A stretch of 58,203 nt of DNA from an uncultured Clostridia bacterium (GTDB taxonomy: Bacteria > Bacillota > Clostridia > TANB77 > CAG-508): assembly GCA_947588945.1 (NCBI GenBank), contig CANPZY010000007.1:1-58203 (forward strand). Reading direction: 5' to 3'. The notes beneath the pieces were generated by a model. It saw nothing but the letters and a program-made list of their open reading frames with translations. It searched no databases and was not told the DNA's origin. Each line of letters starts with the position of its first letter. The stretch's first letter is position 1. Positions 1 through 8,988 of the stretch are shown one piece after another. Position numbers and translations under genes: made by a program.

Positions 1-1307
1 TCAACAACTTTAGGAAATTCATCATCTGATATTTTCCAATATTCTTCTGTAAGAAGTCTTTTATATCCTGGTAAATTGCTTGTATCTATTGTATTAATAA
101 TGTCTTCCATATCTCTTTTAAATATTTTCATATCAAATATTCTTGTACGTACAAACATTTCAATGAATTTAAAGAATCTATATTCTGCTTTAAAATTATA
201 ATAATAGTTGTTATCAAATTCTTTTATATAGAATTGTCTATTGTCCATAAATATTCTAGATGAAACAACTATAGATTTATATTCTTCATTATCTTTTACA
301 TTAATGAATTTATCCTTAGTTATTTTTCCAGCTTTTATTTCAAAAGATATTGCTATAGTAAATATTAACATTGTTTGCAAAATTCTATTATTTGTATTTG
401 GATATGATTTACTTACCATATCAAAAATCTTTTTAAAATCAGATAATGAATGTTTTAAAATTCTTAAGTTTCTCGTTCCACTTTTCTCGAATGTTGATGT
501 AATTAATCCAGTATTTGACTTTAAAAATCTAATTAAATCCGGATATTTTTCATACCTCATCAATATACCATTTATAATATATGCAAATTCTGGCTGATAT
601 TCAAAAGTCTCACCTATAAGTTTTTCCTTGATTCTTTCATAATCATTTGCTTTATCAAAAACATCTTCTATAGTATCTTTTATCTTTTCAACCATTGGCT
701 TATCTGTTGTAAGTAGCTTGCTTTCTTTATCTAAAAGATATGTTGCTATAAATGTTTTCATTTCTATATTGTTACTTTTTAATTTTGTTGATAGCTCTTT
801 TTCATTACATATAATTATTGTTTTTATATGGTCATGTTCAACAAAGTTATTAATATATCCAAGTATATCAATAACGTCTACATTAGCTCTTTCAAGGTCA
901 TCAAAGCATAATACTTTATCATCTGTTGAGAAAAAGTTTTCATAATCAATTTTGTCTCCATTTTGTGTAACACCAAAAAAGTTTGCCATATCAAGTCCAG
1001 TTTTTGCATACTCTGGTATGTTAGTTTGTCCATTTGAATTCATGTATTTTTTCAAGTTTTTATCCATTAACTGTGTGGTTTCAATGAATATCTTTTTACT
1101 AATTTCTTCAAGATTAGAAATACCATATAATGACATATATATAGTTGTTAGACTTTTTCCATTTACTTGCATTGATTCTATCTTATTTCTTATTTTATTA
1201 TTCCAAAAATAGGTTTTTCCACTACCCCATTCTCCGTTTATCATTATTGCATAATCAGTATAATCTGACCTTATATAATCTAATATGCTTTCTACTATAT
1301 CATCCAT
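1..1307 (-). CDS. KAP-family P-loop NTPase, C-terminus beyond the window
   Basis: Read from the complementary strand, this is an open frame of 435 codons that runs off the window edge. The start is an ATG preceded by GGAGAAC. Residues 25-32 read GEWGSGKT (Walker A), and residues 131-140 read KVLCFDDLER, a Walker B with the DDLER signature typical of KAP NTPases. The rest is helical and charged, and I see no transmembrane segment in the visible part. KAP NTPases are known as membrane-associated or signalling ATPases and often occur in accessory and phage-defence loci. It lies 18 bases after comFC on the same strand, so it may be co-transcribed with recD2 and comFC. A defence role is only inferred. 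The P-loop assignment is firm; the family name is likely. Confidence 0.75.
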   Translation of the reverse strand, partial: MDDIVESILDYIRSDYTDYAIMINGEWGSGKTYFWNNKIRNKIESMQVNGKSLTTIYMSLYGISNLEEISKKIFIETTQLMDKNLKKYMNSNGQTNIPEYAKTGLDMANFFGVTQNGDKIDYENFFSTDDKVLCFDDLERANVDVIDILGYINNFVEHDHIKTIIICNEKELSTKLKSNNIEMKTFIATYLLDKESKLLTTDKPMVEKIKDTIEDVFDKANDYERIKEKLIGETFEYQPEFAYIINGILMRYEKYPDLIRFLKSNTGLITSTFEKSGTRNLRILKHSLSDFKKIFDMVSKSYPNTNNRILQTMLIFTIAISFEIKAGKITKDKFINVKDNEEYKSIVVSSRIFMDNRQFYIKEFDNNYYYNFKAEYRFFKFIEMFVRTRIFDMKIFKRDMEDIINTIDTSNLPGYKRLLTEEYWKISDDEFPKVV

Positions 1308-1325
1308 AAGTTCTCCTCTTTCTTC

Positions 1326-2039
1326 TTAATTTATATAATCTTTTGCAATTGTTAATATTCCAACTTCTTTAGCCCCTGCCTCAAGTAAAACCTTTTTACA
1401 TTCGTTTGTAGTACTTCCTGTTGTATATATATCATCAAATAATAGAACTTTCTTTCCATAGATACAACTATTATTTACAATACTATATATTCCTTTAACA
1501 TCATTAATTCTTTCTTTTATTCCTTTTTCACTTTGAGGCTTTATATTTTTATTTTTTATTAATACTTTATCAAGAAATTTTAAGCTATAATTATTTATTA
1601 TTTTTTCGTTTTCTATTTTTTTATGTAACATAACTTTTTTACTGCTATAAATTTCTATTTGATTATTTATCCCTTTAGCTAGTTCTTTTGCAATCAATTT
1701 TGATTGGTTATATCCTCTTTCTCGTTGTCTTTTTTTATGTAACGGAACCGATAGTATTATATCATAAGATTTTAAAAATTTGCACACTTTTTTATTTTTT
1801 AATAAACATTCTGAGAAAGTCTTGTATAAGTAAGCATTTCCATTAAATTTATATTTTATTAAAAGTTCTCTTATAATATCTTCATATCTATAAACAAAAT
1901 AAATTTCATTATGTTGTTCTATTATTTCATATTTTTTTAAATTATTGTAGCAATTTTCACAAATATTTTTTCCTAGTTTTCCACATATTCCGCACTTTGT
2001 TGGGAAAAATATTTCTAGTATTTTTTCTAAAACTGTCAA
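1326..2039 (-). CDS. comFC: ComF-family phosphoribosyltransferase-like protein
   Basis: The protein has 237 residues, the usual length for ComFC. The N-terminus has a zinc-finger pattern (CGICGKLG...CENC, residues about 16-30). The C-terminal half is a type I phosphoribosyltransferase fold with the PRPP loop VLLFDDIYTTGSTTNEC near residue 200. ComFC is needed for uptake of transforming DNA in competent Gram-positive bacteria, acting on the cytoplasmic side with the ComFA helicase. No comFA is adjacent. The start is a TTG preceded by AAGGAAGG. It follows recD2 by about 55 bases, a stretch containing TTTATAG...CTAAATA, which loosely resembles the leader element upstream of uppP and pth. Confidence 0.9.
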   Translation of the reverse strand: MTVLEKILEIFFPTKCGICGKLGKNICENCYNNLKKYEIIEQHNEIYFVYRYEDIIRELLIKYKFNGNAYLYKTFSECLLKNKKVCKFLKSYDIILSVPLHKKRQRERGYNQSKLIAKELAKGINNQIEIYSSKKVMLHKKIENEKIINNYSLKFLDKVLIKNKNIKPQSEKGIKERINDVKGIYSIVNNSCIYGKKVLLFDDIYTTGSTTNECKKVLLEAGAKEVGILTIAKDYIN

Positions 2040-2093
2040 ATCCCTTCCTTTAAAATTTATATTTAGATTTTTTATAAAATCTATAAAACCTAA

Positions 2094-4286
2094 TTATAAA
2101 TTCTGTAACTTATATTTTAGTCCTGTATTTCTCTTCTTAGTATTTACATTGTTAATCATAAATTCAACTGCAGATTTATTTCCTATAATAACCAATCTAT
2201 TTTTTGCTCTTGTCATTCCTGTATAAAGCACATTTCTTGTAAGTAAAACTGGAGCTACTTGCACTATTGGAAAAATTACTTCATTAAATTCGCTTCCTTG
2301 TGATTTATGTACTGTTATTGCATACGAATGTTCAAGTTGTTCTAAATCTGCTGTTTCATAAATTGCAATTTTGTCATCATCAAATTTAATTTTTATTTTA
2401 CCATCTTGGTTGTCAATTTCAATAATCTGTCCCATTTCACCATTAAATATTCCCGAATTGATTTCTACTCCTTTAACCCAAGTAATGTCATAATTATTTT
2501 TAGTTTGCATTATTTTATCGCCTTCCCTAAATATGTTGTCCCCAAACTTTTTTTCTTGCTTATAATCTTCATAAGGATTATATTTTTCTTGTAATAGTTT
2601 ATTTAAAGTTTTTGTTCCTAAATCTCCTTTTTTAGTAGGAGTAATAATCTGAGTATCTTTAGTGTACATATCTAAAATCATTTCTTGGATTTCTTTTATA
2701 TTGTTTTTTGGAATAAAATCAAAATCATCTAATGTATCTTCATCTACATCTGTTTCTTCAAAAAAATCTATTCCATCATTTACTTTATGTGAGTTTACAA
2801 TTATTTTACTTTTAGCAGCTTGTCTAAAAATTTTATTTAATGTAACAAATGGCACTCTTTTTGATTCTATTATATCTTTTAACACACTTCCCGGACCTAC
2901 TGATGGAAGCTGGTCAATATCTCCAACCAAAATTAATTTAGTTCCTTTGTATATGGCTTTTAGTAAATAATTCATTAAAAACATATCTACCATAGACACT
3001 TCATCAATAATAATTACATCTCCATCAACCGGTGTTATATCTATATCTGGATTTGGTTTGTCGTCTGATAACTTCCCAATTTCTAATAATCTATGTAATG
3101 TTTTTGCTTCTTCTCCTGTTGCTTCTGTCATTCTTTTTGTTGCTCTACCTGTTGGTGCACAAAGTACTACTTTTTTTCCTTCATCTTTAAATAAATCAAT
3201 TATTGTTTTTATAATTGTTGTTTTTCCTGTACCAGGCCCACCTGTAATAACTGTTACATTATTTTCATTTATACAATTAATTGCTTCTTTCTGTTTAGCT
3301 GAAAGCTTTATTGTACTTACTTTTTTTATTTTACTATCAATATCTTTTATTTCTTTTATATTATCTGCTTTTTCTAAATTTATTATTTGATTAGCTATAT
3401 TTTTTTCTGTTTTATAATAATCAATTAAGTATATCCAATCTTGCACACATAATTCAGTCTTTCCTTTTACTGTAGCTAATTCTTCTCTTTGCTCTAAAGC
3501 GATTTGTTCTTTTGCCCTTAAATCTTTTATTCCATCTAAAACATCTTCTTCTGATATTCCTAAAAGATTCACAACATAAGTTATAAGATTTGCTTCTAAT
3601 ACACATGCATGCCCATTTAATGATGCTAAATTAAGTGCATGCCTTATACCACTTCCAATTCTTCTAAGATTATTTTTTTCAATTCCTATTTTTAGCGCCA
3701 TCTTGTCAATTTGCTTGAAATCTACTTTTAAACTTAATTCTCCTAATATATAAGGATCTTGTTCAATTTTATTTATTGTATCAGCTCCAAGTTTTTTATA
3801 GATAGTTTGTGCACTTTCTGCTCCTAAACCAAATTTTTCAAGAAATCCTACTATTTGCCATAGTTCCCAATTTTCAATAAAACTTTCAGAAATTTCTATA
3901 GCTTTTGTTTTAGTAATTCCTTTAATTTTAGTAAGTTCTTCTGGCTCATTTTTCATTATTTCTATAGTAGCCTCTCCAAACTTTTTAACTATTTTTGAAG
4001 CTGTTGCAGGACCTACTCCTTTAATGATTCCATTTGCTAAATATCTTTCAAGAGCATCTAAAGTTTGAGGCATTATTTTTTCAAAAATATCTACCTTAAA
4101 TTGCTCTCCATATTCTGGATGATTAACAAATTTACCTGTTACTTTTAAATTATCTCCTTTATTTACAAATGGCAGATAACCCACAATTACCGTATTACTA
4201 TTTTTCATATAAAATGATGCTATTGTATATCCGTTTATTTCATTTTTATAAATTATATCTTCAACTTCTCCTGTTAGTTCTTCCAT
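2094..4286 (-). CDS. recD2: RecD2-type ATP-dependent DNA helicase
   Basis: This SF1B helicase has 730 residues from the chosen start. An N-terminal OB-like region is followed by tandem helix-hairpin-helix motifs (for example GIIKGVGPATASKIVKKFG). Walker A, GGPGTGKTT, is near residue 350. Walker B (DEVSMVD), a GDIDQLPSVGPG motif and the C-terminal UvrD-like motif AITVHKSQGSEF follow. RecD2 proteins act in DNA repair without RecBC, unwinding 5' to 3'. I chose the ATG preceded by AGAAGGA; an in-frame TTG 19 codons upstream has no Shine-Dalgarno sequence. It is probably first in an operon with comFC and the KAP NTPase. Confidence 0.93.
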   Translation of the reverse strand: MEELTGEVEDIIYKNEINGYTIASFYMKNSNTVIVGYLPFVNKGDNLKVTGKFVNHPEYGEQFKVDIFEKIMPQTLDALERYLANGIIKGVGPATASKIVKKFGEATIEIMKNEPEELTKIKGITKTKAIEISESFIENWELWQIVGFLEKFGLGAESAQTIYKKLGADTINKIEQDPYILGELSLKVDFKQIDKMALKIGIEKNNLRRIGSGIRHALNLASLNGHACVLEANLITYVVNLLGISEEDVLDGIKDLRAKEQIALEQREELATVKGKTELCVQDWIYLIDYYKTEKNIANQIINLEKADNIKEIKDIDSKIKKVSTIKLSAKQKEAINCINENNVTVITGGPGTGKTTIIKTIIDLFKDEGKKVVLCAPTGRATKRMTEATGEEAKTLHRLLEIGKLSDDKPNPDIDITPVDGDVIIIDEVSMVDMFLMNYLLKAIYKGTKLILVGDIDQLPSVGPGSVLKDIIESKRVPFVTLNKIFRQAAKSKIIVNSHKVNDGIDFFEETDVDEDTLDDFDFIPKNNIKEIQEMILDMYTKDTQIITPTKKGDLGTKTLNKLLQEKYNPYEDYKQEKKFGDNIFREGDKIMQTKNNYDITWVKGVEINSGIFNGEMGQIIEIDNQDGKIKIKFDDDKIAIYETADLEQLEHSYAITVHKSQGSEFNEVIFPIVQVAPVLLTRNVLYTGMTRAKNRLVIIGNKSAVEFMINNVNTKKRNTGLKYKLQNL

Positions 4287-4424
4287 ATTCCTTCTTTCTT
4301 GACAAAAAATAACATTTTGTATGTTTTTATTTATATCACACAAAATGTTATATGTAAAGAACTTTCGTTCGTCAAATTTCTACATTTTTTTCATTTATAT
4401 TGATTTATTTTAGTTTTATAAATA

Positions 4425-5864
4425 TTATAATTCGTTTTCTTCAATTTCATTATTTTGTAAATTTTCTTGAGATACTAAATTTTGAGCCTTATTTGATTTA
4501 TGTTCCTCTATTGAGTCTGTTAATTTTTCCTTCGCATTATTTATTTCTACATCATTTGAATTTTCTATTACATCCATCAATCTAAATGAACTTTTAACTA
4601 TTGGAGCTATATTATTTAATACTGATGTATAGCCATCTTTCATTTCACTATATCTATCCCCTGGAATGACTGGTATAGAAACTTCATTGAAATTTTCATT
4701 TTTTCCAAATTTCATACAGTCAATAACTTCATATGAATTTTCAGTATCCATTTTTTTATAAACTGTATAATAATTTGTATCATAATTAATTGATTTTATA
4801 GTATTACCACTTGCTCTAATTGCATCTTCTGTAACAGCAGGAGTACTTCCATGTGATACTATAGTTCCTTCATTTAATTCATATTCATAATTTTGTGAAC
4901 TATATACAATTTTTATATCACTAGTTGTTAATTTGCTATCTCCGGTAACTGCTTCATACTCTTCTATATATGCATTTTTCAAATACTTTAATACATCATC
5001 TTTGGTCTTTAATCCATCTATTTCTTCTTTTATAGTTTCTTCTTTTACTTTTAAACTCTCTATAAAATCGTTTTTTTGCTCATCTTTTTTTGCTTCTGAA
5101 TTTTCAGTTAAGGTATCTTCCTTTTTTAAATCTGAATTCTCTGACAAAGTAGCTTCTGTATCGCCTTTTAATGTAGCTTCTTGTTCTATTGCCTTATTAT
5201 CTACTTGAGAATTATCTTGAATTACTGCAGTCCCTCCTGCAAGTGCTGCTACAGTTCCTCCAAGACCTAACCATATTTTAAATCTTTTAAAAAATTTTTT
5301 CATGTTGCTATCTACTTCATCAGGTATAATTATTGAGTCATCAGATATTATTTCAGAACCACAAGCTTCTAATGCCGTCATTTCTATGTTAGACTTTGTT
5401 TTCTTAAAATCACTTCTACTTATTCTAGTTTTTCCTTTTCTTACATCATTTAATTTTATTGAATATAATCTTGTTATATCAAACGCTAAAACATTACCTA
5501 TATATTTTTCACAATTTCTTATTTCATCATTATCTTTTACATTATTATTTGCTTCAGCTTCAGCTTCAGCAATCTTTTCATAAGCTTGATATATGTTCTT
5601 TACTTGTTCTGTTGCTTCTTGACTTCCACTTATTTTTCTTGCAGTATCAAATATTTTTAAAATATCATTATTTAATCCTTTTGTGTTAAAGTTTTCTAAA
5701 CCATAATCATTAAAATTTACTTCTTCTAAAGAAGGTGATTTACTAGAGAAAATATCAAATGTAGGTAAGTTAACCACGCTTTCATCTTCATATTCTATTC
5801 TTGTATTAATAGGCTTTATTCTAATACTTGTTATTCTACCTCTTCCTTCTATATTTCCTTCCAT
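4425..5864 (-). CDS. Single-pass membrane protein of unknown function
   Basis: The protein has 479 residues and I do not recognise the family. About 195 residues precede one hydrophobic segment (residues about 196-217, IWLGLGGTVAALAGGTAV), with a basic KKFFKRFK stretch just before it, so the N-terminal part is probably cytoplasmic. The outer part is rich in Glu, Lys, Asn and Ser, with a low-complexity linker (residues about 220-270) before a folded-looking domain, and the acidic C-terminus ends in EENEL. The start is an ATG; an upstream TTG has no ribosome-binding site. A good promoter lies upstream, so it is probably transcribed alone. The cytoplasm-membrane-exterior layout resembles anti-sigma or sensor proteins, but nothing else supports that. 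Confidence 0.7.
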   Translation of the reverse strand: MEGNIEGRGRITSIRIKPINTRIEYEDESVVNLPTFDIFSSKSPSLEEVNFNDYGLENFNTKGLNNDILKIFDTARKISGSQEATEQVKNIYQAYEKIAEAEAEANNNVKDNDEIRNCEKYIGNVLAFDITRLYSIKLNDVRKGKTRISRSDFKKTKSNIEMTALEACGSEIISDDSIIIPDEVDSNMKKFFKRFKIWLGLGGTVAALAGGTAVIQDNSQVDNKAIEQEATLKGDTEATLSENSDLKKEDTLTENSEAKKDEQKNDFIESLKVKEETIKEEIDGLKTKDDVLKYLKNAYIEEYEAVTGDSKLTTSDIKIVYSSQNYEYELNEGTIVSHGSTPAVTEDAIRASGNTIKSINYDTNYYTVYKKMDTENSYEVIDCMKFGKNENFNEVSIPVIPGDRYSEMKDGYTSVLNNIAPIVKSSFRLMDVIENSNDVEINNAKEKLTDSIEEHKSNKAQNLVSQENLQNNEIEENEL

Positions 5865-5923
5865 TTTTTTCTCTTTTCTTTTGTTGAAAAACAACAAATG
5901 TTTTAATAAAATAATTCAATAAT

Positions 5924-5952
5924 AATATATATTAACAGTTAAATATTGTCAA
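5924..5952 (-). promoter_or_regulatory. SigA-type promoter for the 479-residue membrane protein
   Basis: On the minus strand, TTGACA is followed after 17 bases by TATATT, about 60 bases upstream of the start codon. Confidence 0.7.
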
Positions 5953-5983
5953 GTTATTCTATTAAAGTTACTATTTTTGAATT

Positions 5984-6059
5984 CATTTAACTTTTCATTT
6001 AACAGAATGCATTTAACTTTTCTCTTAACATTTAGTTTGCAAAATTGCATTTACTTTTT
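5984..6059. repeat. Four degenerate copies of CATTTAACTTTT
   Basis: Between murT and the next gene the 12-mer CATTTAACTTTT occurs at 5984 and 6010. Diverged copies lie at 5996 (CATTTAACAGAA) and 6048 (CATTTACTTTTT); the last runs into the murT stop codon. Function is unknown; the repeats could be remnants of slippage in AT-rich DNA. Confidence 0.5.
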
Positions 6060-7373
6060 CACTTGATGCTCTTTATATTGAAATATTGCTTTTCTTGTTG
6101 GTTGAAGTGCCGTATAATTAGCAATTACATACTTTTTAATTTTTGTTTTATATAAAGCTTTAACTGCTTCATCTAAGTCTAAATATGCTTCAATCTTATC
6201 CTTGTCAAATCCACTTGTTTTAATTCTAATTGCAATATCATAAGCTCTAGTTCCGGCAGTTATTACCCTTGTTACATTTTTTATATCAAAATTTATATCC
6301 CATATCCATGATACATCAAAACCATCTGCAATATTATCGTTTAATACGAATAGCAACTCTTTTTCTTCTTCATCTTCATTTAGTATTCTTAAAGAAACAT
6401 TTGCACCAGTTGGATTTTTAGCTAAATTAATCAATGTTTCCGTATCATTAATTGTTACACTCTCACATCTTCCATTATCTAATCTAAATGTTTTTAAAGA
6501 TTCTTTTGCATCAAAATTATATATTTTTGAAAATGCTAGCACTGCTGCAAAATTATATATTGCATAAATACTATTAGCAAGAGTTTCGTAACTTTCATCT
6601 TCTGCCTCAAAAGAACCATTTTTTACATCTACATTTTTAACTTGCAAAAATATTTCTTCAGTTCCAAATCCACATTTTTTACACTCATATTTTCCTATAT
6701 GTGAATATTGATAATATTCATAATCTAATCTTGTTTTATCAAATGGGCAAAACTTTCCTTCTCCTGCTTCTTTTTCTTCGCTTGTTGCATATTTATATTT
6801 TTCAACACTAAAATAAAAAACATTTTTATTTTCTGGATTTGCTCTTCCAAGCCTTGCAACATTCGGGTCATCTCTATTTAAAATAAGATTGTTTTGATAT
6901 GTTTTTAAAAAATCCTCAATTTTTAAAATTAAAGCTTCTTCTTCTCCATTTCTATCAAGTTGATCTCTAAAGAAATCTAAAACAATTAATGTATCTAATC
7001 TTATCTTTTTGAAAACTCTCGGAACGTAACTCTCATCTACTTCTAAAGTTATATAGTCAGCCTTTACCTTTCCAGTAATTGTGCTATTTTTTAGTAAAGT
7101 GTTAACAATTCCTGTTTCCATATTGTTTCCCTCTAAATTGCTAACTACCTTTTTTCCATTATTTTTTATTATATATGAAATTATATTATTAGTTGTAGTT
7201 TTTCCATTTGTTGCCGTTACTGCAATTACTGGGCAATCTATTTTAAAATATTTAATAATATTTCGGTCCATTTTAGTTGCTATTTTTCCTACAACATTTC
7301 CACTATTTTTCTTGAAAATACCTATAAAAGCACTTAAAATTTTACATACAAAAAATACTAAAGAACTACGCAA
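6051..7373 (-). CDS. murT: Lipid II isoglutaminyl synthase, MurT subunit
   Basis: MurT is the Mur-ligase-like, ATP-binding subunit of the MurT/GatD complex, which amidates the D-glutamate of lipid II on the cytoplasmic face of the membrane. The protein has 440 residues. It shows the P-loop TATNGKTTT near residue 55, the Mur-ligase central domain, a cysteine-ribbon insertion (CPFD...CKKC) near residue 208, and the C-terminal DUF1727 domain with DGFDVSWIWD. The start is a TTG, fixed by an excellent GGAGG six bases upstream. It lies 13 bases after hisS and is probably co-transcribed with it. Two oddities stand out: gatD is not adjacent but lies 32 kb away, and the first knuckle of the ribbon is C-x-x-D rather than C-x-x-C. 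Confidence 0.92.
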   Translation of the reverse strand: MRSSLVFFVCKILSAFIGIFKKNSGNVVGKIATKMDRNIIKYFKIDCPVIAVTATNGKTTTNNIISYIIKNNGKKVVSNLEGNNMETGIVNTLLKNSTITGKVKADYITLEVDESYVPRVFKKIRLDTLIVLDFFRDQLDRNGEEEALILKIEDFLKTYQNNLILNRDDPNVARLGRANPENKNVFYFSVEKYKYATSEEKEAGEGKFCPFDKTRLDYEYYQYSHIGKYECKKCGFGTEEIFLQVKNVDVKNGSFEAEDESYETLANSIYAIYNFAAVLAFSKIYNFDAKESLKTFRLDNGRCESVTINDTETLINLAKNPTGANVSLRILNEDEEEKELLFVLNDNIADGFDVSWIWDINFDIKNVTRVITAGTRAYDIAIRIKTSGFDKDKIEAYLDLDEAVKALYKTKIKKYVIANYTALQPTRKAIFQYKEHQVKK

Positions 7374-7386
7374 AATTTTCCTCCAA

Positions 7387-8628
7387 TTATTTTAATTCAT
7401 TTTCTATATCATTTATTTTAATTTGTTTTGTCTCTCCTGATTTCATTTCTTTTAGCTCAACCATTCCTGTTTTTATTTCATTATCACCAATAGTTATAAC
7501 ATACTTTGCCTTTTTCTTGTTAGCATATTTAAGTTGAGCAACCAAACTTCTACCCATTATATCTTTTAAAACATATATTCCCTTTTCTCTAAGGCTTGAA
7601 ACTAATTTAGTCGCATAAACATTTGATTCATTTCCAATATATGCTACAAATAAGTCCGGATTTTTTTCTAAATTTAATTCTGGATTACTTGCCTCGAATA
7701 AATCCAATAATCTTTCTTCACCAGAACCAAATCCTATTGCAGGAGTTTTTTGTCCGCCTAATTCTTCTACTAAACCATCATATCTTCCACCACCTAAAAT
7801 AGTCAATCCATCTGATTTTGATATAATTTCAAAAACAGTTTTAGTATAATAATCAAGACCTCTTACAATTCCAGTATCTATAACATAATTGATTCCTAAA
7901 TTATTTAGTAATGATTTAACATTTTCAAAATGATTTTTACACTCATCACATAAATAATCAATAGTTCTAGGAGCATTTTCATTTAGCTTTTTACAATCTT
8001 CTTCCTTGCAATCAAGTATTCTCATTGGATTATTTTCAAATCTTGTTTTGCATACATCACAATATTTATCTAAATTAGGTCTTATATAATCTTTTAAAGC
8101 ATTAATATAATCATTTCTGCATTTGCTACAACCAATAGAATTAATATGAAGTTCAATATTTTCTATATCTAATTTTTTGCAGAAATTACTTGCCATTTCA
8201 ATCATCTCTACATCAGCTTCGTAACTATCTGAACCAATTAATTCTACTCCAATTTGATGAAACTCTCTTTGTCTTCCCTTTTGCACATTTTCATATCTAT
8301 ACATTGGCATTGTGTACCAAAGCTTTATAGGAGAAGGCATACTAGACATACCATTTTCAATGTAACTTCTAATTACACCGGCAGTTCCCTCAGGTCTTAA
8401 AGCAACTTTTCTACCGCCTTTGTCATCAAATACATACATTTCCTTTTGAACAACATCAGTCTCTTCTCCAACACTTCTTTGAAAAAGCTCTGCTCTTTCA
8501 ATTACAGGAACTCTAATCTCTTCATAACCATAATCTTCAAATAACTCTTTTGCAACACCTTCAACCCTTTGCCACTTCCTAATTTCATTAGGCAAAATAT
8601 CCCTTGTTCCCTTTAATTTTTGAATCAT
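7387..8628 (-). CDS. hisS: Histidine-tRNA ligase
   Basis: This class II aminoacyl-tRNA synthetase has 413 residues, normal for bacterial HisRS. The N-terminus reads KLKGTRDILP. Motif 2 lies around residues 105-125 (MYRYENVQKGRQREFHQ), and the HisA motif GLDYYTKTVFE and GGGRYDGL follow. The C-terminal anticodon-binding domain starts near residue 320. The ATG is preceded by AAAGGAGAT. No T-box leader is visible; the upstream gap is filled by a GC-rich repeat instead. Confidence 0.96.
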   Translation of the reverse strand: MIQKLKGTRDILPNEIRKWQRVEGVAKELFEDYGYEEIRVPVIERAELFQRSVGEETDVVQKEMYVFDDKGGRKVALRPEGTAGVIRSYIENGMSSMPSPIKLWYTMPMYRYENVQKGRQREFHQIGVELIGSDSYEADVEMIEMASNFCKKLDIENIELHINSIGCSKCRNDYINALKDYIRPNLDKYCDVCKTRFENNPMRILDCKEEDCKKLNENAPRTIDYLCDECKNHFENVKSLLNNLGINYVIDTGIVRGLDYYTKTVFEIISKSDGLTILGGGRYDGLVEELGGQKTPAIGFGSGEERLLDLFEASNPELNLEKNPDLFVAYIGNESNVYATKLVSSLREKGIYVLKDIMGRSLVAQLKYANKKKAKYVITIGDNEIKTGMVELKEMKSGETKQIKINDIENELK

Positions 8629-8667
8629 TTTATATCTCCTTTATTTTTTTATTATTAATTATTTATT

Positions 8668-8986
8668 ATTTTAAATATTGTAATTATGAACAAGCGCGTA
8701 GCGACCAAGCACGCAGTGCGCGAATGGAGCGAAAAGTGAGTATCACTTTTCTGCGACAACAAGCTGTGAATAATTACAATATTTAAAATTATATATCAAA
8801 ATATTATAATTATGAACAAGCGCGTAGCGACCAAACGAAGTGCGAATGGAGCGAAAAGAGATTTATCACTTTTCTGCGACAACAAGCTGTGAATAATTAC
8901 AATATTTAAAATTATATATCAAAATATTATATTTATGAACAAGCGCGTAGCGACCAAGCACGCAGTGCGCGAATGGAGCTCTGCCG
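8668..8986. repeat. GC-rich repeat, two full copies and one partial copy
   Basis: A unit of 123-126 bases beginning GAACAAGCGCGTAGCGACCA starts at 8688, 8814 and 8937. The third copy is cut off at about 8979, just before the relA stop codon. Copy 1 is bounded by a perfect 20-base inverted repeat (8668-8687 and 8770-8789). Inside it are a GC-rich core and a hairpin GAAAAGTGA-gta-TCACTTTTC. Copy 2 lacks part of the GC-rich core (CCAAACGAAGTGCG in place of CCAAGCACGCAGTGCGCG). The GC-rich core contrasts strongly with the AT-rich surroundings. It resembles a folded repeat element between relA and hisS, and I see no gene in this stretch. Confidence 0.85.
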
Positions 8987-8988
8987 TC

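Noticed and set aside
8629-8667. T-box leader before hisS
   Set aside because: No T-box sequence or antiterminator is visible; the region upstream is the GC-rich repeat.
8668-8986. CRISPR array
   Set aside because: The repeats are over 120 bases long, tandem, only three in number and without unique spacers.
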